A stretch of DNA of 64,000 nucleotides from Anthoceros angustus (GCA_010909165.1 MU008153.1:868001-932000); one strand, 5' to 3'. Shown: positions 45,092 through 57,146, counted from the first letter of the stretch. Program-made: numbers and translations. The notes: generated by a model from the letters alone, not told the origin.

Positions 45092-45696
45092 TTAGTCTAC
45101 TAAGCACAGTCTACTATAGCATCGCACATGCTTTGTGTCCACCACAATGTACTCCTGCCACGATCCTTGCACATCCTTCAAGTACCTTGGGAAGATGATG
45201 GTCGTCACTCTCTGCCTGACCCGGAACTGGGTCACACCATCTCTGATCTGAGCACACATAAACATCCGAATCCGCTGAAATTCAGTAGATCGGTCTCCAT
45301 TCTTTACGACCCACCAACACATTTCACCGTTCTCACATCACCAGCTCCAACCCAACAAATTGAGCTCACCTCATCGACGACGCTGCATCCATCACTGCCC
45401 ACGATCACCTGGGTGGCGGGATTTGCATCCACCAAGTCGTGGACCCTGTCGAAGCGGGCGGTCATAAGATCGGTGGGATTGATGCCGCGCATGGTACCGA
45501 TGCGCATCAGCACCGATCCAAGTGGGGAAGAGCTAGCCGGAGGCCTCTGCTTCTCCACCAGCTCCAGCATGTCGGCGGCAATCGCTCTCCCCATATATGG
45601 CTCAAATCCCTTCATTGCCAGAGCGTCTCCCTCTCCCATTTTATCTTGTGCTCTCCACTGTTCTTCGCCGATCTTGTCACCCTCCAGGCTTCTCAT
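45092..45696 (-). CDS. Two-exon hypothetical gene
   Basis: A first exon (45696-45370) ends GATGAG before GTGAGCTC. A second (45274-45092) follows a TTTCAG acceptor; the 95-nt intron keeps phase 0 and joins two otherwise separate open frames. The product would be about 169 residues with text such as YMGRAIAADMLELVEKQRPP, DANPATQVIVGSDG and TQFRVRQRVTTIIFPRYL. The 45696 start is an ATG by position but an upstream exon is possible. No family, signal peptide or membrane segment is recognised. It could be a fragment of a larger gene or element. Confidence 0.4.
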
Positions 45697-47490
45697 CCCA
45701 CTCTCCCCATAGCCATTTGAAGCAGATGCGTAGCATCATTTGGATGAGCATGTGTGTGTGGATTGTATGTTGGATAATTGTTTGTTGGATTCACAATATT
45801 GTTTTTTGAGCACTTATGGTGACGACGTCTGGACAGACCTATTGAAGCCGCCGGATGCGTATGGGTAGCATCTCTCATGTCTTTTACATTTTTAGATTAT
45901 AACATTAAAAACAAATGCAAAACATCTCTTAGATTAATTAGCTTCCTCCCTTCAACGAGTGACATCCATACATCCACAAAGGGGCAATTCAGTACTAGGA
46001 TGTGGTGTCTCCAGCCTCAGTTTCATGGCCTTATGGGGTATGGCCTTATCGGCTCAACATTCGTTAAAATCTTACCCTCGTCCCCATGCTATGTGAGGTA
46101 CTAAGTGAATCCCTTGTGTATGACTAGGAGATGAATGAATATGCAATATAAATGTGTAGATATAAGGTTCATATTAAGCACCGAAACCTAGACTTGTGTC
46201 TTGTGGAATATAGATTCATATGCGGTATATAGATTCATATGCGGTATATAGATTCATATGCGGTACATAGAGTCATTTTTCCAAAACCTAGTCATCATAT
46301 TTCAGTCCCATGACGGAAATCCGTCCTTACTGAACTTAAATAAAATTCTTCTTCTTCTTCTTCTTCTAGACTCGTACAAACATAGATTCATCTTATGTTC
46401 AATGATAATATGTTATATCATAGAGGCTCTATTTGTTTTAGTGAACTAAGTTTCATTTAACAAATAAGATAGCCAGATATCATATTTTATTTATTTATGA
46501 ACAAAATATTATATACAGTCCACCCCTCCGTAATTGGGACTGGTTCGGAGTGCCTTTAGAGATTCAATTAAGGGAGGTGTCCCGATTAGATTTTTTCATT
46601 TAAAAAAATAAGAAAAGTATTATAAATTTTAAAAAAATTAAAAAAAACATAAAAAAGGATAATTCAAATTTTGATTGATAGGTTTCACTAAAAATAACTT
46701 TTACCACTTCTCTACATAGTTGCTTGAAAGTTAGCACTCTCTCTAAGAAGCATTAAATAACCTCTACTTATCATAAAGGAAAAAGCTTAGCTTAGGAGTC
46801 GTCAATCACACCTAAAAGTCTATTGTGCTATGAAATAATAGACAATACTCCTTTGCAACTGCGATACTTTGATATGATGAATAATCACGTATTTCTCAAA
46901 GACATTAAGGAATGCCAAAGAGTATTATTGGTAGTATCTTGAGCATTATAACTTATTCTCGATCGTCATGTGCTTATGTTATGTTGATAGATTACGAAGT
47001 CTATTTGATACCTATTTCATACCTATTCGCTTCCTTTTTCCTTTTTTTTAAGTTTTTTAGCAAAAAATAGAAAATCCCATTTAGGGAGGTGAAACTAACA
47101 TGAATGTATGTTTCAAAAGGTCCCAATTACCATATAGGGAAAATTCCCATTTTTTACACTGTAAACTAAAGGGAGTAGGATCGGAGGTCCCATTTAGTGA
47201 GGAATCCCATTTATAGAGTTCTCAATTAGGAGGGGCCGACTGTCTACAAGTCATGTCTTTACACATATTAATTTTGCTTCGTTTCTACTCCAATAAATAC
47301 AAAAATTTTACTTTGCTATTGTATCGTATGGTATAGTATTGTTTTTTCGGCGCAGAGATGAACACATTTCGTAGCTTGGAAAGTTGCATTTTTTAAATTT
47401 GTATTTGCAACTCTTCAAATCTATTCATTTTTAGCCTCTAATATATAATATATCTAGATATGTTAACTAACTGAAATTATATTTCACCAT
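45697..47490. other. AT-rich intergenic DNA with short repeats
   Basis: AGATTCATATGCGGTATAT repeats about three times at 46208-46265. A (TTC)7 tract lies near 46349-46369. Pieces near 46520-46640 and 47050-47240 share GGGAGGTG/CCCATTTA/CCCAATTA phrases in opposite orientation, possibly a degenerate inverted-repeat element of about 700 bp. No gene. Confidence 0.4.
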
Positions 47491-47943
47491 TTATGATCCG
47501 GATTCAACAGGTCCATATTTCATTTGACATGAACGTGTCCTAATTTCACCCCCTTGTGCATTAAAACAAGTGTCATCCTTAACACCAAGACCGAAGTACA
47601 ATTCACCTGCTGCATATAATAGACAACTCTTACACCCTTCTAAAGAGATGTTGAGAGTACATCCTACTGAGATATTTAATGTATTTTCTGCATTATGTCC
47701 ATTAAAAGTTTGATATCCTTTTGGATCATGTTGATTTTCCATATAAAAATCAACAATACCATATAATGTTTGTCTCACCGTCTCATCATATAAGGCGCCA
47801 GCTGAATCATATGCATGTTTACCATAACAACGATAGTAGATTAAATCTTTTGGATTGTTTTCCCCGAAACTGATTGGATAAGTGCAATAGAGAATGAACA
47901 TGAATAAAATGCAATTATATATGGACCATGTACGAGCAGCCAT
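47491..47943 (-). CDS. Secreted ginkbilobin-like (Gnk2/DUF26) cysteine-rich protein
   Basis: Single exon, 150 residues. A signal peptide (about 1-27, YNCILFMFILYCTYPISF) is followed by one Gnk2 domain with the diagnostic C-x8-C-x2-C motif, CTLNISLEGCKSC, and further cysteines for disulfides (YRCYG, DDTCF, RSCQM). Single-domain Gnk2 proteins are secreted; ginkbilobin-2 from Ginkgo binds mannose and is antifungal, and the domain also forms the ectodomain of cysteine-rich receptor kinases. No kinase follows here. All six expected cysteines appear to be present. Paralogues lie at 50.4-51.5 kb on the same strand. Confidence 0.88.
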   Translation of the reverse strand: MAARTWSIYNCILFMFILYCTYPISFGENNPKDLIYYRCYGKHAYDSAGALYDETVRQTLYGIVDFYMENQHDPKGYQTFNGHNAENTLNISVGCTLNISLEGCKSCLLYAAGELYFGLGVKDDTCFNAQGGEIRTRSCQMKYGPVESGS

Positions 47944-50094
47944 GGTAGAACTCTAACTTAAATGGTGTATATTACTCATTTCAGCATGAACTCAAATATG
48001 TACTAGGTATGGATATGTTTTTCTTGTTTCAAGTGAGAATATTCTCAAATTTAAAAAATTATAGCTAATTATACTTTAAAAAATTATTTTAATTCTCTAT
48101 ATTTTCTCATAATTTGGTCACCAAAATGAATGAATCTAATATAAATTTTCAAATGTAGACGACCTACATCAAAATTTATAGTTTGCCATCATTGGTAGCA
48201 AGGAAAGGGGTTACTACTTGGACATGAATTCTTTACTAATCTGGAAGGGGCACATATATTATTATTTAAATAATAACTTAAAATTTTTGCAGTCTATTTT
48301 TTATAGTAGCTAGATTATTAAATAATCAAAGAATTAGAAGTTGTGGCCATTGTAAGGAGTGAGATGTTAATTTGAATATACTTTAAAACGGTAGGTTAAT
48401 CAGTGGATAATGGATCCTACTTGTACTATTTTCCTCTACAACAGATTTTTTTTCCCTTTGCTTCGGAGAATGCAACCTAGTTTTGTAAGTATACGATTTT
48501 GTTAAGAAAGCCATTTTCAGCATTCTTAATGTAACTTATCATTTCTCAACGAGTCGAGCCCCCACGACAAAAGGTACATGGACTTTTGCATTAACCCATG
48601 CCCCTTCGACTTTTCCCATGGGAACAGATTACATTAGACTTCATCGTGGGCTTGCCCCTTACTCCTCAAGGACACACTGCTGTCTTGGTTTTTACAGTTA
48701 AACTCATTTAGATGGTTCACGTTGCACCAACACACGACATCTGTAGAGCACAAGATGGAGTGCTGGAAGCGTCGTAAGAGAGTAAGACACTGGAAGCCAA
48801 AAGTATTCCGGTCAAAAAGCACATTGGTCTTCACTTGTACGAATTCAGCCGCAAGTGTTTGGGGAAAGAGTTCACCCATGAGCTTGGACGCCCACATGTG
48901 GCTTTCCGGATTATGTGTGCGAGTATTACACCGAGGTCTAAGAAAACCGGGCAAGGGAGTTAAATGTACCACATTGTTAACAAGACCTTGAGCGGAGGAG
49001 ACTCATTTCAGCGTACAATGCTGCTTACTTAAGATGAGATTGTTCTCCACATAGGCCGCACCTGGACGGGAGATTGACAGGATGGTCTAGAATCTTAGCA
49101 AACTTTTTATCGGGGTTGGCAGGGGTCAAACGATGACCCCTACCAGTAAGTTGGAAAAGGACGTGACCTTCCCACCAAACTTGGGAGGGTTAGTGGAAGA
49201 GCAGAGCATAGAAATCTGAGATGGGATTTGGACTATACCGTGCCAACCATAGAGAGGATTTGACTCACTAATGAGTGCAATTGGACAGGAAGGGCTGGTA
49301 ATCTCACCTACAAAAACTTCTGGGTAATGGAAGATTCAACAAGAGTACATATTGGGGACCACGGTTCCCACATGACAAGATAAACTCCTATGAACTTTTC
49401 AGTGGATTACAACAATAGACGGGTGAGAAAAGGATCGTCATATTTCACTTGAAAAGAACCGTCAGTCTTAGCTAGCAAATGCATAAATGGGAAGTGAGCC
49501 AACAATAGTATGTGCGAAGTCTTCAATACTTGAATAAAGGGAGTAGGGCCAAATATTGGTTTGCCTACCAACGTGGTAGCGGATAATGCGGCTGCTTTCG
49601 TCTTAAAGAAGCTTTTTTCCATAAGAACATATTCAAAGGGACCAAGTGGAATGGGTTCAGACCAGCTAGAGTCAATGTTTGGAGTCACCGGGGAGAGTTG
49701 ATCGCGTAGGAAACGGAAGCAAACTACAGACAATGGACGAGGCAACAGACCTCAAGTTAATTACTAGCCCTGTCAACTGGGCATCAACCTACATGTTAGA
49801 GTTGATAGTGTTACCGGCCGCCACGACATCCCATACAGGGGAGAAGCTGGCCGTATGGAAACAGACCATAAGTGAACCAATCGGCAGAGCACCCAGGACG
49901 CAGGCCCTAAGCCGCCATAGCGGTGAACGCACGTACGGTTGTCACCGCATACCGAGCCCTATCCTCCATCACCACTCCGCCATCAGCCACGAAGAACCTC
50001 ATTGCCAAAATCCGGGAAATGCTGCAACCGGAGTAGGTCGAGACTAGCCCCTTTGCTTCCAATTACAAAAATTATAGAATTGTTCTACCAACAC
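47944..50094. other. Intergenic region with degenerate minus-strand coding remnants
   Basis: The first 700 bp should include the Gnk2 promoter. At 49745-49407 and 48972-48634 minus-strand frames are open for 112 codons each, with coherent text between them only after frameshifts (for example VGEITSPSCPIALISESNP near 49300-49230). This looks like one decayed gene or element about 1.1 kb long. I do not recognise it. Confidence 0.35.
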
Positions 50095-51298
50095 TTCATA
50101 TATGTCCACATAAAGAGAAGTTTTGGAGTATATTATAGTAAATTTTGGTTGATAAAGGATTATCAATTCTTCAAATGATGAAACCCATTTATTTCAATCT
50201 ATCACGGAATAGCATATTACATCTATCTAATTTAAACTAATATAATATTCAATGTACGAAAAAAATATGAATCATATTACAAACAAATAAATTTAACAAT
50301 TTCTTGACCTAATGGGTGACGAGAATGGCTTGACATGCTTATTTTTCATATACCATAATTGAGTATTGATATTACCTTCTGTGACACTATATATATGAGG
50401 AATTTTTTTTCACATTGCATGTTTAAGCGATAATGCTAGAGTCATGGAACGTATTGATCATAAGACATTTGACATAATTGGGTAACAAGATTGGCTCCTA
50501 AAGAATTATAGCAACTTTCATTTACAATACCGAGTCCGTAGTAAAGCTGACTTGCCACATATGTTAAGCATTGTCTACAGCCGGCTATACTAGTATTAAT
50601 TTCACAGCTGGCTTTTATGGCAATGGTCCCTTCTACATTGTGTCCGGTAAAAACTTGAAATTGGTGTGGATTTGTTTGATGTGCCATATAATATTCAATA
50701 TTCATATATGTCCACATAAAGAGAAGTTTTGGAGTATATTATAGTAAAATTTTGGTTGATAAAGGATTATCAATTCTTCAAATGATGAAACCCATTATTT
50801 TCAATCTATCACGAATAGCATATTACATCTATCTAATTTTAAACTAATATAATATTCAATGTACGAAAAAATATGAATCATATTACAAACAAATAAATTT
50901 AACAATTTCTTGACCTAATGGGTGACGAGAATGGCTTGACATGCTTATTTTTCATATACCATAATTGAGTATTGATATTACCTTCTGTGACACTATATAT
51001 ATGAGGAATTTTTTTTCACATTGCATGTTTAAGCGATAATGCTAGAGTCATGGAACGTATTGATCATAAGACATTTGACATAATTGGGTAACAAGATTGG
51101 CTCCTAAAGAATTATAGCAACTTTCATTTACAATCTGAGTCCGTAGTAGTGACTTGCCACATATGTTAAGCATTGTCTGACCGGCTATACTAGTATTAAT
51201 TTCACAGCTGGCTTTTATGGCAATGGTCCCTTCTACATTGTGTCCGGTAAAAACTTGAAATTGGTGTGGATTTGTTTGATGTGCCATATAATATTCAA
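50095..51298. repeat. Tandem duplication of about 606 bp covering the 3' half of a Gnk2 gene
   Basis: TTCATATATGTCCACATAAA begins each block, at 50095 and 50701. The two blocks are nearly identical except for a few 1-3 nt indels. The junction falls inside the Gnk2 coding region. The duplicated block includes the 3' flank. Confidence 0.93.
50442..50717 (-). pseudogene. Gnk2 3'-half copy lacking signal peptide
   Basis: This is the downstream block of the duplication. It encodes the C-terminal 80-odd residues of a Gnk2 domain with an intact C-x8-C-x2-C motif (CEINTSIAGCRQC). It starts at the junction, so it has no signal peptide and no first cysteine. The ATG at 50717 comes from junction flank. 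It is unlikely to give a folded secreted protein by itself. Confidence 0.8.
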
Positions 51299-51455
51299 CT
51301 GTCCCATATAGAGTTTTCCTAACTTGGTCATCGTAGATGACACCCGCTGCACCGCCTGGACGCTTACCATGACAATCATACGTAACATCTTGCCCAAGAA
51401 CACCCAAGCTAATACACCAAAGTAGGAGGAGCAAGGAGATTATTGTGCAAGCCAT
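51048..51455 (-). CDS. Gnk2/DUF26 gene with a damaged central cysteine motif
   Basis: ATG 51455 opens a signal peptide (CTIISLLLLLWCISLGVLG) followed by a Gnk2 domain, 135 residues. In-frame sequence runs upstream but is untypical. At the C-x8-C-x2-C motif the text goes CEINTSIAG then QTMLNICG: a 2-nt loss shifts the frame and two further small losses (3 and 1 nt) restore it before NESCYNSL. About 17 residues are scrambled and two conserved cysteines are gone, compared with the copy at 50442-50717. Either a disabled gene or a local sequence error; if corrected it would be a normal Gnk2 protein. Confidence 0.7.
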   Translation of the reverse strand: MACTIISLLLLLWCISLGVLGQDVTYDCHGKRPGGAAGVIYDDQVRKTLYGTVEYYMAHQTNPHQFQVFTGHNVEGTIAIKASCEINTSIAGQTMLNICGKSLLRTQIVNESCYNSLGANLVTQLCQMSYDQYVP

Positions 51456-51624
51456 AGTTTCAATAGTTTGATGCAAGGCTTGAGGTCTTGCACAAGTGTC
51501 TAAACTTTTAAAGTGCCTATGAGTATATATACCATGTTTGGAAGACTTAGTAGTACTTAATTTATCATTTTTTATAAATATATAATTTAAGTTTTGGCTC
51601 TCCAGAAAGTTGTTCCTCTTCGTC

Positions 51625-51685
51625 TCAAGATAAATGGGATTTCCCATCTCTTTTTTTATATAAAGTCTTCACGTTCTTCCATTTT
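51625..51685 (+). mobile_element. LINE 3' tail remnant, copy 3
   Basis: ATGGGATTTCCCATCTCTTTTTTTATATAAAGTCTTC, split by small changes, matches the very 3' end of the LINE at 37890-37935. Only the terminal 50-60 bp are seen. Confidence 0.5.
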
Positions 51686-51866
51686 TGTGAACTCCCAATG
51701 GATTGAATATTCAAAGAACTTTTTGGACTAAAAATATTCTTTCATAGTCAACAAGAATATTATATATAAATACAAAGGTATTTTATAGATCATCCTCAAA
51801 AGAATATCAACTCCATATGACATAATCAAATCCAACTAGATGACCAAGATGTTTTAAATTCTAATA

Positions 51867-53090
51867 CCGTACCTTGAGGGGTAATTCGGCATTAATTAAT
51901 TAAAATTAGTAAAATTTAAAAATCCAAAATTATTATACTTAAAATACAGAATATGTAAAAAATTATGAATTTGAGATGCCCAAAACAAGGAAACTAGGGC
52001 TTGTGTGGAAAATTAGGGCCTGTTTAGGGGAGGTCTATACATATCCATTATTTCTATATAGATACCTTTATATTTAAATAAATTTTAAATTTTAATAAAT
52101 TTATTTTCATAAATAGTTTAAAATTGAAAATATAAATATTCATTTAAATTATTAATATAATTATTATAATTAAATATTATTATAATTAAAAATTATTATA
52201 ATTATTTCGGCATTATCCTGTTGAACCTATGGCATACCAAAGAGGACAGAGGGGACAGGGCTTTGTTTTTCACGCGCAAAACTTTTGTTCACACCACATG
52301 TCGTTTTGGTAACCCGACCGAAATGGGGTAGCCCAAAGTGGACGCACCAAAGCGGCCACTTCGCGCTCACCGGTACACAAAAAGGGAATTTATTTTTTTT
52401 CACCCCACTCATTGTGATCTTTTCGCGCGCGCTCTCTTCCACTTTAGGGTGCGCTAGGTGGCTTAGGCTTAGGCAAGCCACCTGCCCGTTTTTAGGGTTC
52501 ATCTCTTAGGAGGGTGGAGCAGGGTTTAGGGAAGGGGCGAGGAACACCGGCTTGGCTTGGCTGGGCGGCCTTTGCTGGGGCAATCGTGAGGCGGTGCAGG
52601 CGGGGTGAAGGAGGGGAATTGAGGCAAATGCAGGCCGTGCCGGCGGCTGCGGCCGTCATTGCCTTGCAAGACCATGGCCGGGGCTGAGGTAGGGTTTGGC
52701 AACCAGATTGGTGCAGCCGGTGCGGAAGGCGGGTTAGGGTTTGGCGGGCATGGGATAGCATCGAAGAAAACTTAATCGCAGAAGGAAGTGTGGAAATCTT
52801 GAAAACATAGTGTCCCGACTCTTTGTTTTCAAAGTTGGAAGGACAAAAAATTTGAAGCCAAACTTCGGGTTTCGAGGAGGAAAAGTGTGTGTCCCCTTTG
52901 GTGCTTGGCCGCTCTTGGTTAAGGCGCCAAAGCGGACATAACACCATGTGCTGCGAGAAAACAATCCGTACTGGAATCTAGGGTATATTCCTGTAGATGC
53001 CTACGCCTTGCGTGCGTTTCGCGAGAAAAAAAGAGCCCCATCCCGTCTATCCTCTTTGATATGCCATATGAACCACCCCTCGAGGTACGG
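51867..53090. mobile_element. TIR MITE copy 3, split by a nested insertion
   Basis: Ends are CCGTACCTTGAGGGGT on the left and, on the opposite strand, CCGTACCTCGAGGGGTGG on the right, with TA at 51865-51866 and 53091-53092. The interior to 52227 is colinear with copy 1. The last 20 bp resume after the 841-bp insertion. Confidence 0.88.
52228..53068. mobile_element. Nested 841-bp TIR element, non-autonomous
   Basis: The left end TATGGCATACCAAAGAGGA pairs with the right end, whose reverse complement is TATGGCATATCAAAGAGGA; similarity continues through GACAGAGGGGACAGGG against GATAGACGGGATGGGG for over 45 bp. TGAACC flanks both sides (52222-52227, 53069-53074), while the undisturbed MITE copy 1 has it once. 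The interior is GC-rich with CCAAAGCGG motifs near both ends (52350, 52930) and no transposase. A 6-bp target duplication does not match the usual hAT, Mutator, Harbinger or mariner lengths, so the superfamily is left open. Confidence 0.85.
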
Positions 53091-53092
53091 TA

Positions 53093-53541
53093 CTAATTTT
53101 TAGAGTCATTGTAAGAAAAACTAGATAATTTTAAAAATAAATACCACTTAATCCCATCATATGCCTAGTTATCCATAAGTAACTATTGGAGCCGATGCAG
53201 CAATGTATGGCAGCCCTTATTCTCGGGCAAAGGTAAAGGTGGGGAGTTTTAGTGGGTGAGGGAGTTCTTCCCAAGTCTCACATAACCTGCGATGGTATCT
53301 AGGCACGTACTCAGATGACCTCGGAAAGAGTAAAGTCTCTTCCTGTTGGGATGATACGATGATGTGTAACATAGGGGAATCAGAACCCTTGCTGAAGATT
53401 TCTCCCCCGGGGTTGTTTTGATTTATTTTTAAAATACCAAATTAAAAAAAATCCATAAGTAACTAACCCTTTGACTGGAAGGCGGGCAATAAATATAAAT
53501 CGTGGATTGTAAAGTACATGAAAACATCTGGAGTCTAGTTA
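53093..53541. other. Intergenic, includes a dispersed repeat
   Basis: About 53340-53420 matches, inverted, the stretch at 35690-35760. The rest precedes the 3' end of the receptor kinase gene. Confidence 0.45.
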
Positions 53542-55937
53542 TCAGTATGGTCGATACTCAGGTGGTTGCACTTCTTCCACAGCTGTGCGAGGTGGATCAG
53601 AAACGGAAGTCCAGCTTAGTGTTGGAGTCGAGTTCCAAGACGACGAGGCTGCAGGAGAGTGAGCGGGAGGAGCGACCTTGCGATTACAGCTCTCACAAGT
53701 TGCAATTAGGTCAATGGCCTCCTCAATCATCCGTAGAACTTCACACATATTTGGCCGATTTTTGCTATACCGTTGGCAGCACAGGATAGCGCAATGGATA
53801 ATCTTTGTCACAGATTTGCGGCTATAGGTGCCTCGCAGTCTTGGGTCTGTGACGGCCTCACACCCTTGAGTAGGATAGAGGGAGTTGAACCAGGGAAGAA
53901 CCTGCAGGGCAATTAGTTGAAGTTGGGTGGTGCTCAAAATAAATAAGCTCGGAATGTGACTTGCAAGTTTGGAGACAGAGAGTCTAAGTACCTCCCATTC
54001 GTGCTCTGCCTTGGTGAGATCAACTGCTCGTCGTCCAGTGACGAGCTCGAGTAGAACAATGCCGAAGCTGTACACGTCGCTCTTGTGAGTCAGCTGTCGG
54101 CTGACATGGTAGAGTGGATCTACATAGCCTCTGGTGCCCTTCACTCCTGTTGTGAGATGTAGTTTGTCATCGGGAACCACTGTGGAGATGCCAAAGTCTC
54201 CCACTTTCGCCCTGAGATCTGCGTCCAGGAGTATGTTGCTTGGCTTGAGATCCCGATGGATGACACTGATCTTCGTTTCTGTCTGTTCACGAATGAGGAT
54301 GAGAGCAGGACATCAGAGCTGCTGTGAGCATTCAAGGCCTATTTGAACAAGCTGGACAGCAAGGGCTACGCTTACCCTTCTGGACATCCTGTTGTCTCGG
54401 ACTCCCTTTACTGAAGGTTCAGATCTCTGCTTGAACGGAAAACACACGTCAGACTCTAGTAGCCAGATCAAAGGTAATGAAGCTTGGAAACAGAACACTG
54501 GCCTCAGAAAAACATTACTCCGCAGTGTAGATAAACCACTGCTCGAGCAGCATCATGGGCAATTCTCAATCTATCTGCCCAGCTTAGCACAGTGACCTCA
54601 GAAACTGGGCCATACAAATGATCAGCCAGTGTCCCATTCGGCATGTACTCATAGACCAGCATCACCTTGTTGGAGGCACTGTCGGCATTGCAATAGCCCA
54701 GTAGCTTCACCAAACGCCTGCATTTGCAAGCCACGAGTCACCGACCCAAAATGATACGGTTCAAGAAGGCCTTCAGTAAGAACATCTTGCCTCCACAACA
54801 ATAACTTGGACGGACTCCTGATATTCCAGAAACGGTCGATGCTTACCGGTGATGAAGAGCAGACAGGATCTCTATCTCCTTCAGCATCTCCTTCATCCCA
54901 CCTTCTTTAGTTGTCGGTATACCTCGCTTGACGGCTATGAGCGTCCCAGATGGCAGCGTCCCTTTGAAAACCTCCCCAAATCCTCCGGCCCCAATTTTTG
55001 TGGTAAACTTGTTTGTTGCATGCTCTAAGTCTTTGTAGGCAAACACCCTCAGTGGTCGATGGAAAGAAACCTTGCAATTGGGGCACTTGTGCCGACTCCC
55101 ACTAGGCTGAGTGCAACAGTTCAGATAAGGGACCAAGAATCTGTGACCACAAGCGCACTTTTGTTTGTGGAAGAGAAACATGCCCAGTACAGACATCACC
55201 ATCAACGAGCCTCCAAACAAAGTCGCCCTCCGACGAAACCTCGCCAAGCCTTCTGTCCTCGATGCCACGTATGGATATACATCATTCAGCAAACTAGACG
55301 TCAATTGCCGCCGACCTGGAAACGTTCCTACTGGAAACGGTTTTGGCACACCACCATCTTCAGATCTGCCTGTGACCTGAAGTTCTATGTCAATGGCAGC
55401 TTCTGGTGTTCTGTCCAGGCTATCTTTCGAGCTCTCTGTATGATAGGTTCTCCCTCCAGGATCATGGGTAAGCTTCCTCGAATGACTCCTTGATATCTGC
55501 CCTTGCCGTGCTGCCGGTTGCATGTGGCTTCTGTCTGCGAACCTCTCCTGCTTTCCTGTCCATGTGCTGCCACCTTTCAGCAAAGGCTGAGTCCCCCCTC
55601 CCCCTTGTCGACAGTCTCCAGACGTGACTTCTCCATATCCCAAATGCTTCCTGCCGGAGCTACCCTTCCACAAATCTGTGTCAGCTTCCTTCCTAAACAA
55701 AACAAAGTCAGGGTGGTCAGGGCCAGCCTGAGCTTCAAAACGCTCTGCAGTGACCTGCCAAACAGTCCCAGTCTGCTTTGAGTATCTGAGGAACCCAAGC
55801 TCCCTGATAGCAGAAACAGACACACTCCTGTTCGATGCTACGAGAGAGCAGACAGTGGACTTGCTCACCAAAGCACGTATGACAGCAATATGCAGAAGGG
55901 CAGCCAGAAATATGATTGCCACTCTCCATCTTCGCAT
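53542..55937 (-). CDS. Wall-associated-kinase-like receptor kinase
   Basis: Four exons (minus): 55937-54847, 54717-54519, 54282-53992, 53901-53542. They join in frame to 646 residues. A signal peptide (about 1-23), an ectodomain of about 215 residues without a recognisable GUB_WAK or EGF domain, and a membrane helix at about 238-256 (LFGGSLMVMSVLGMFLF) precede a cytosolic cysteine cluster (CAC, CC, CPNC; about 261-290). The kinase has the glycine loop GAGGFGEV (316 on), Lys337 in AVK, HRD 439-441, DFG 459-461 and TRGYVDP, then the C-lobe DVYSFGIVLLELVTGRRA. All catalytic residues are present. The kinase resembles WAKL14/20-type proteins, which act at the plasma membrane in wall or pathogen sensing. 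The third intron (90 nt) is a multiple of three and stop-free, so its removal rests on the strong GTAC/CTGCAG sites and kinase spacing. Confidence 0.9.
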
Positions 55938-57145
55938 TCTTCTTTCCTCGGGCGATCTTCCAGATCCGGAACACTTAAACTGCCTGTCGAAAGGATCAAT
56001 CTCGCATCTCCAGCCTTATTCCATCTCTCTCGTTACTGCCACAAAAACATCAATATCTTCCAGCAGCAATCACCATGCCCCCTGCAATCCATCACCACCT
56101 GCAAGCAGGTGGCCGCGTCACCGGCTGCTGGGCTCGTGGGGGAAAGGGCTAGGCCGACCCATTTTAAGCCCTATTTGTCCCATGTCCAGGCTCTCTCGCT
56201 GGACATCATCGTAATGCCCGCCTGCTCCATTGGCGGTTCTCACAGCCTGGCCCCCATCCCACCACATCATCAGCCGTATTAGGACTAACTCCACCAAAAG
56301 GACAGACAACGCAGCTCGACCTGGCAGATTCATCTCCATCTCACTACTTGTCCCATCCGGGGAATAGCGTGCAGCTGTGCCGACCGAGGGTGCCTTAGCC
56401 TTGTCCCCATTATGGCCACTACGGGAGTGACATACACAAGGCAGCAGATGCGGCTTAGCACAATTCTGTGAGGTTGAGTAGATTCTTGGCTTACCAGAAA
56501 GCGATGCGCGTAGCCTGCATGGTTTTACTTTGAGGCAGGGTGAGCAACACCGTTACACCGATGGTGACAGGTGATCGGCACAGACAATGAAACTGGCGCT
56601 GTGCTCCATGCCACACGCCTCTTCATGCTCTGGACAGCAACTGCCTCACCAGCAGCCCACCGCCCATTTGTAGCCTGGAAGAAGCAACCTTCCCAATCCT
56701 GCTTCCATCTACCTCCCTTTCTCCCGGTTACGATTGTACAGTCATAGCACCCACCAAGTGACAAGCCTCCTCCTCCACGACCACATGTTGAAACACGAAA
56801 TTCTCCTCCAGGACACTGTCAGTACAATGGTCGGAGTTGACCTGCTATCTGTGGCAACGGGAAGCGGGAGCTGGAAGGGGACCCAGCTGCTTCTCAACAA
56901 CCCGGACATGAAGTTCTTGGGACTTTTGTTTGGCGCACCTGCAGGAGCAGCTCTCTGGGTCGGGATGTCAGTGGTCTCGCAGCAGACGGCACCTGCCGTT
57001 TGTTGTGAGCAGTTGTCACCCGTCAGCAGCCTGACATGAGTTCCACCCTCCTGCTTTCCTCTTTGCTCTCACAGTATTCTGTCCACACACATTACTGGAG
57101 TTGTTAGCCCGGAGTCCTTCATTACAATTCCCGCAGCCTAACATT
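55938..57145. other. Receptor kinase upstream region
   Basis: Should contain the kinase promoter and 5' UTR. ORFs on both strands are short and unconserved. No recognised gene. Confidence 0.4.
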
Positions 57146-57146
57146 C

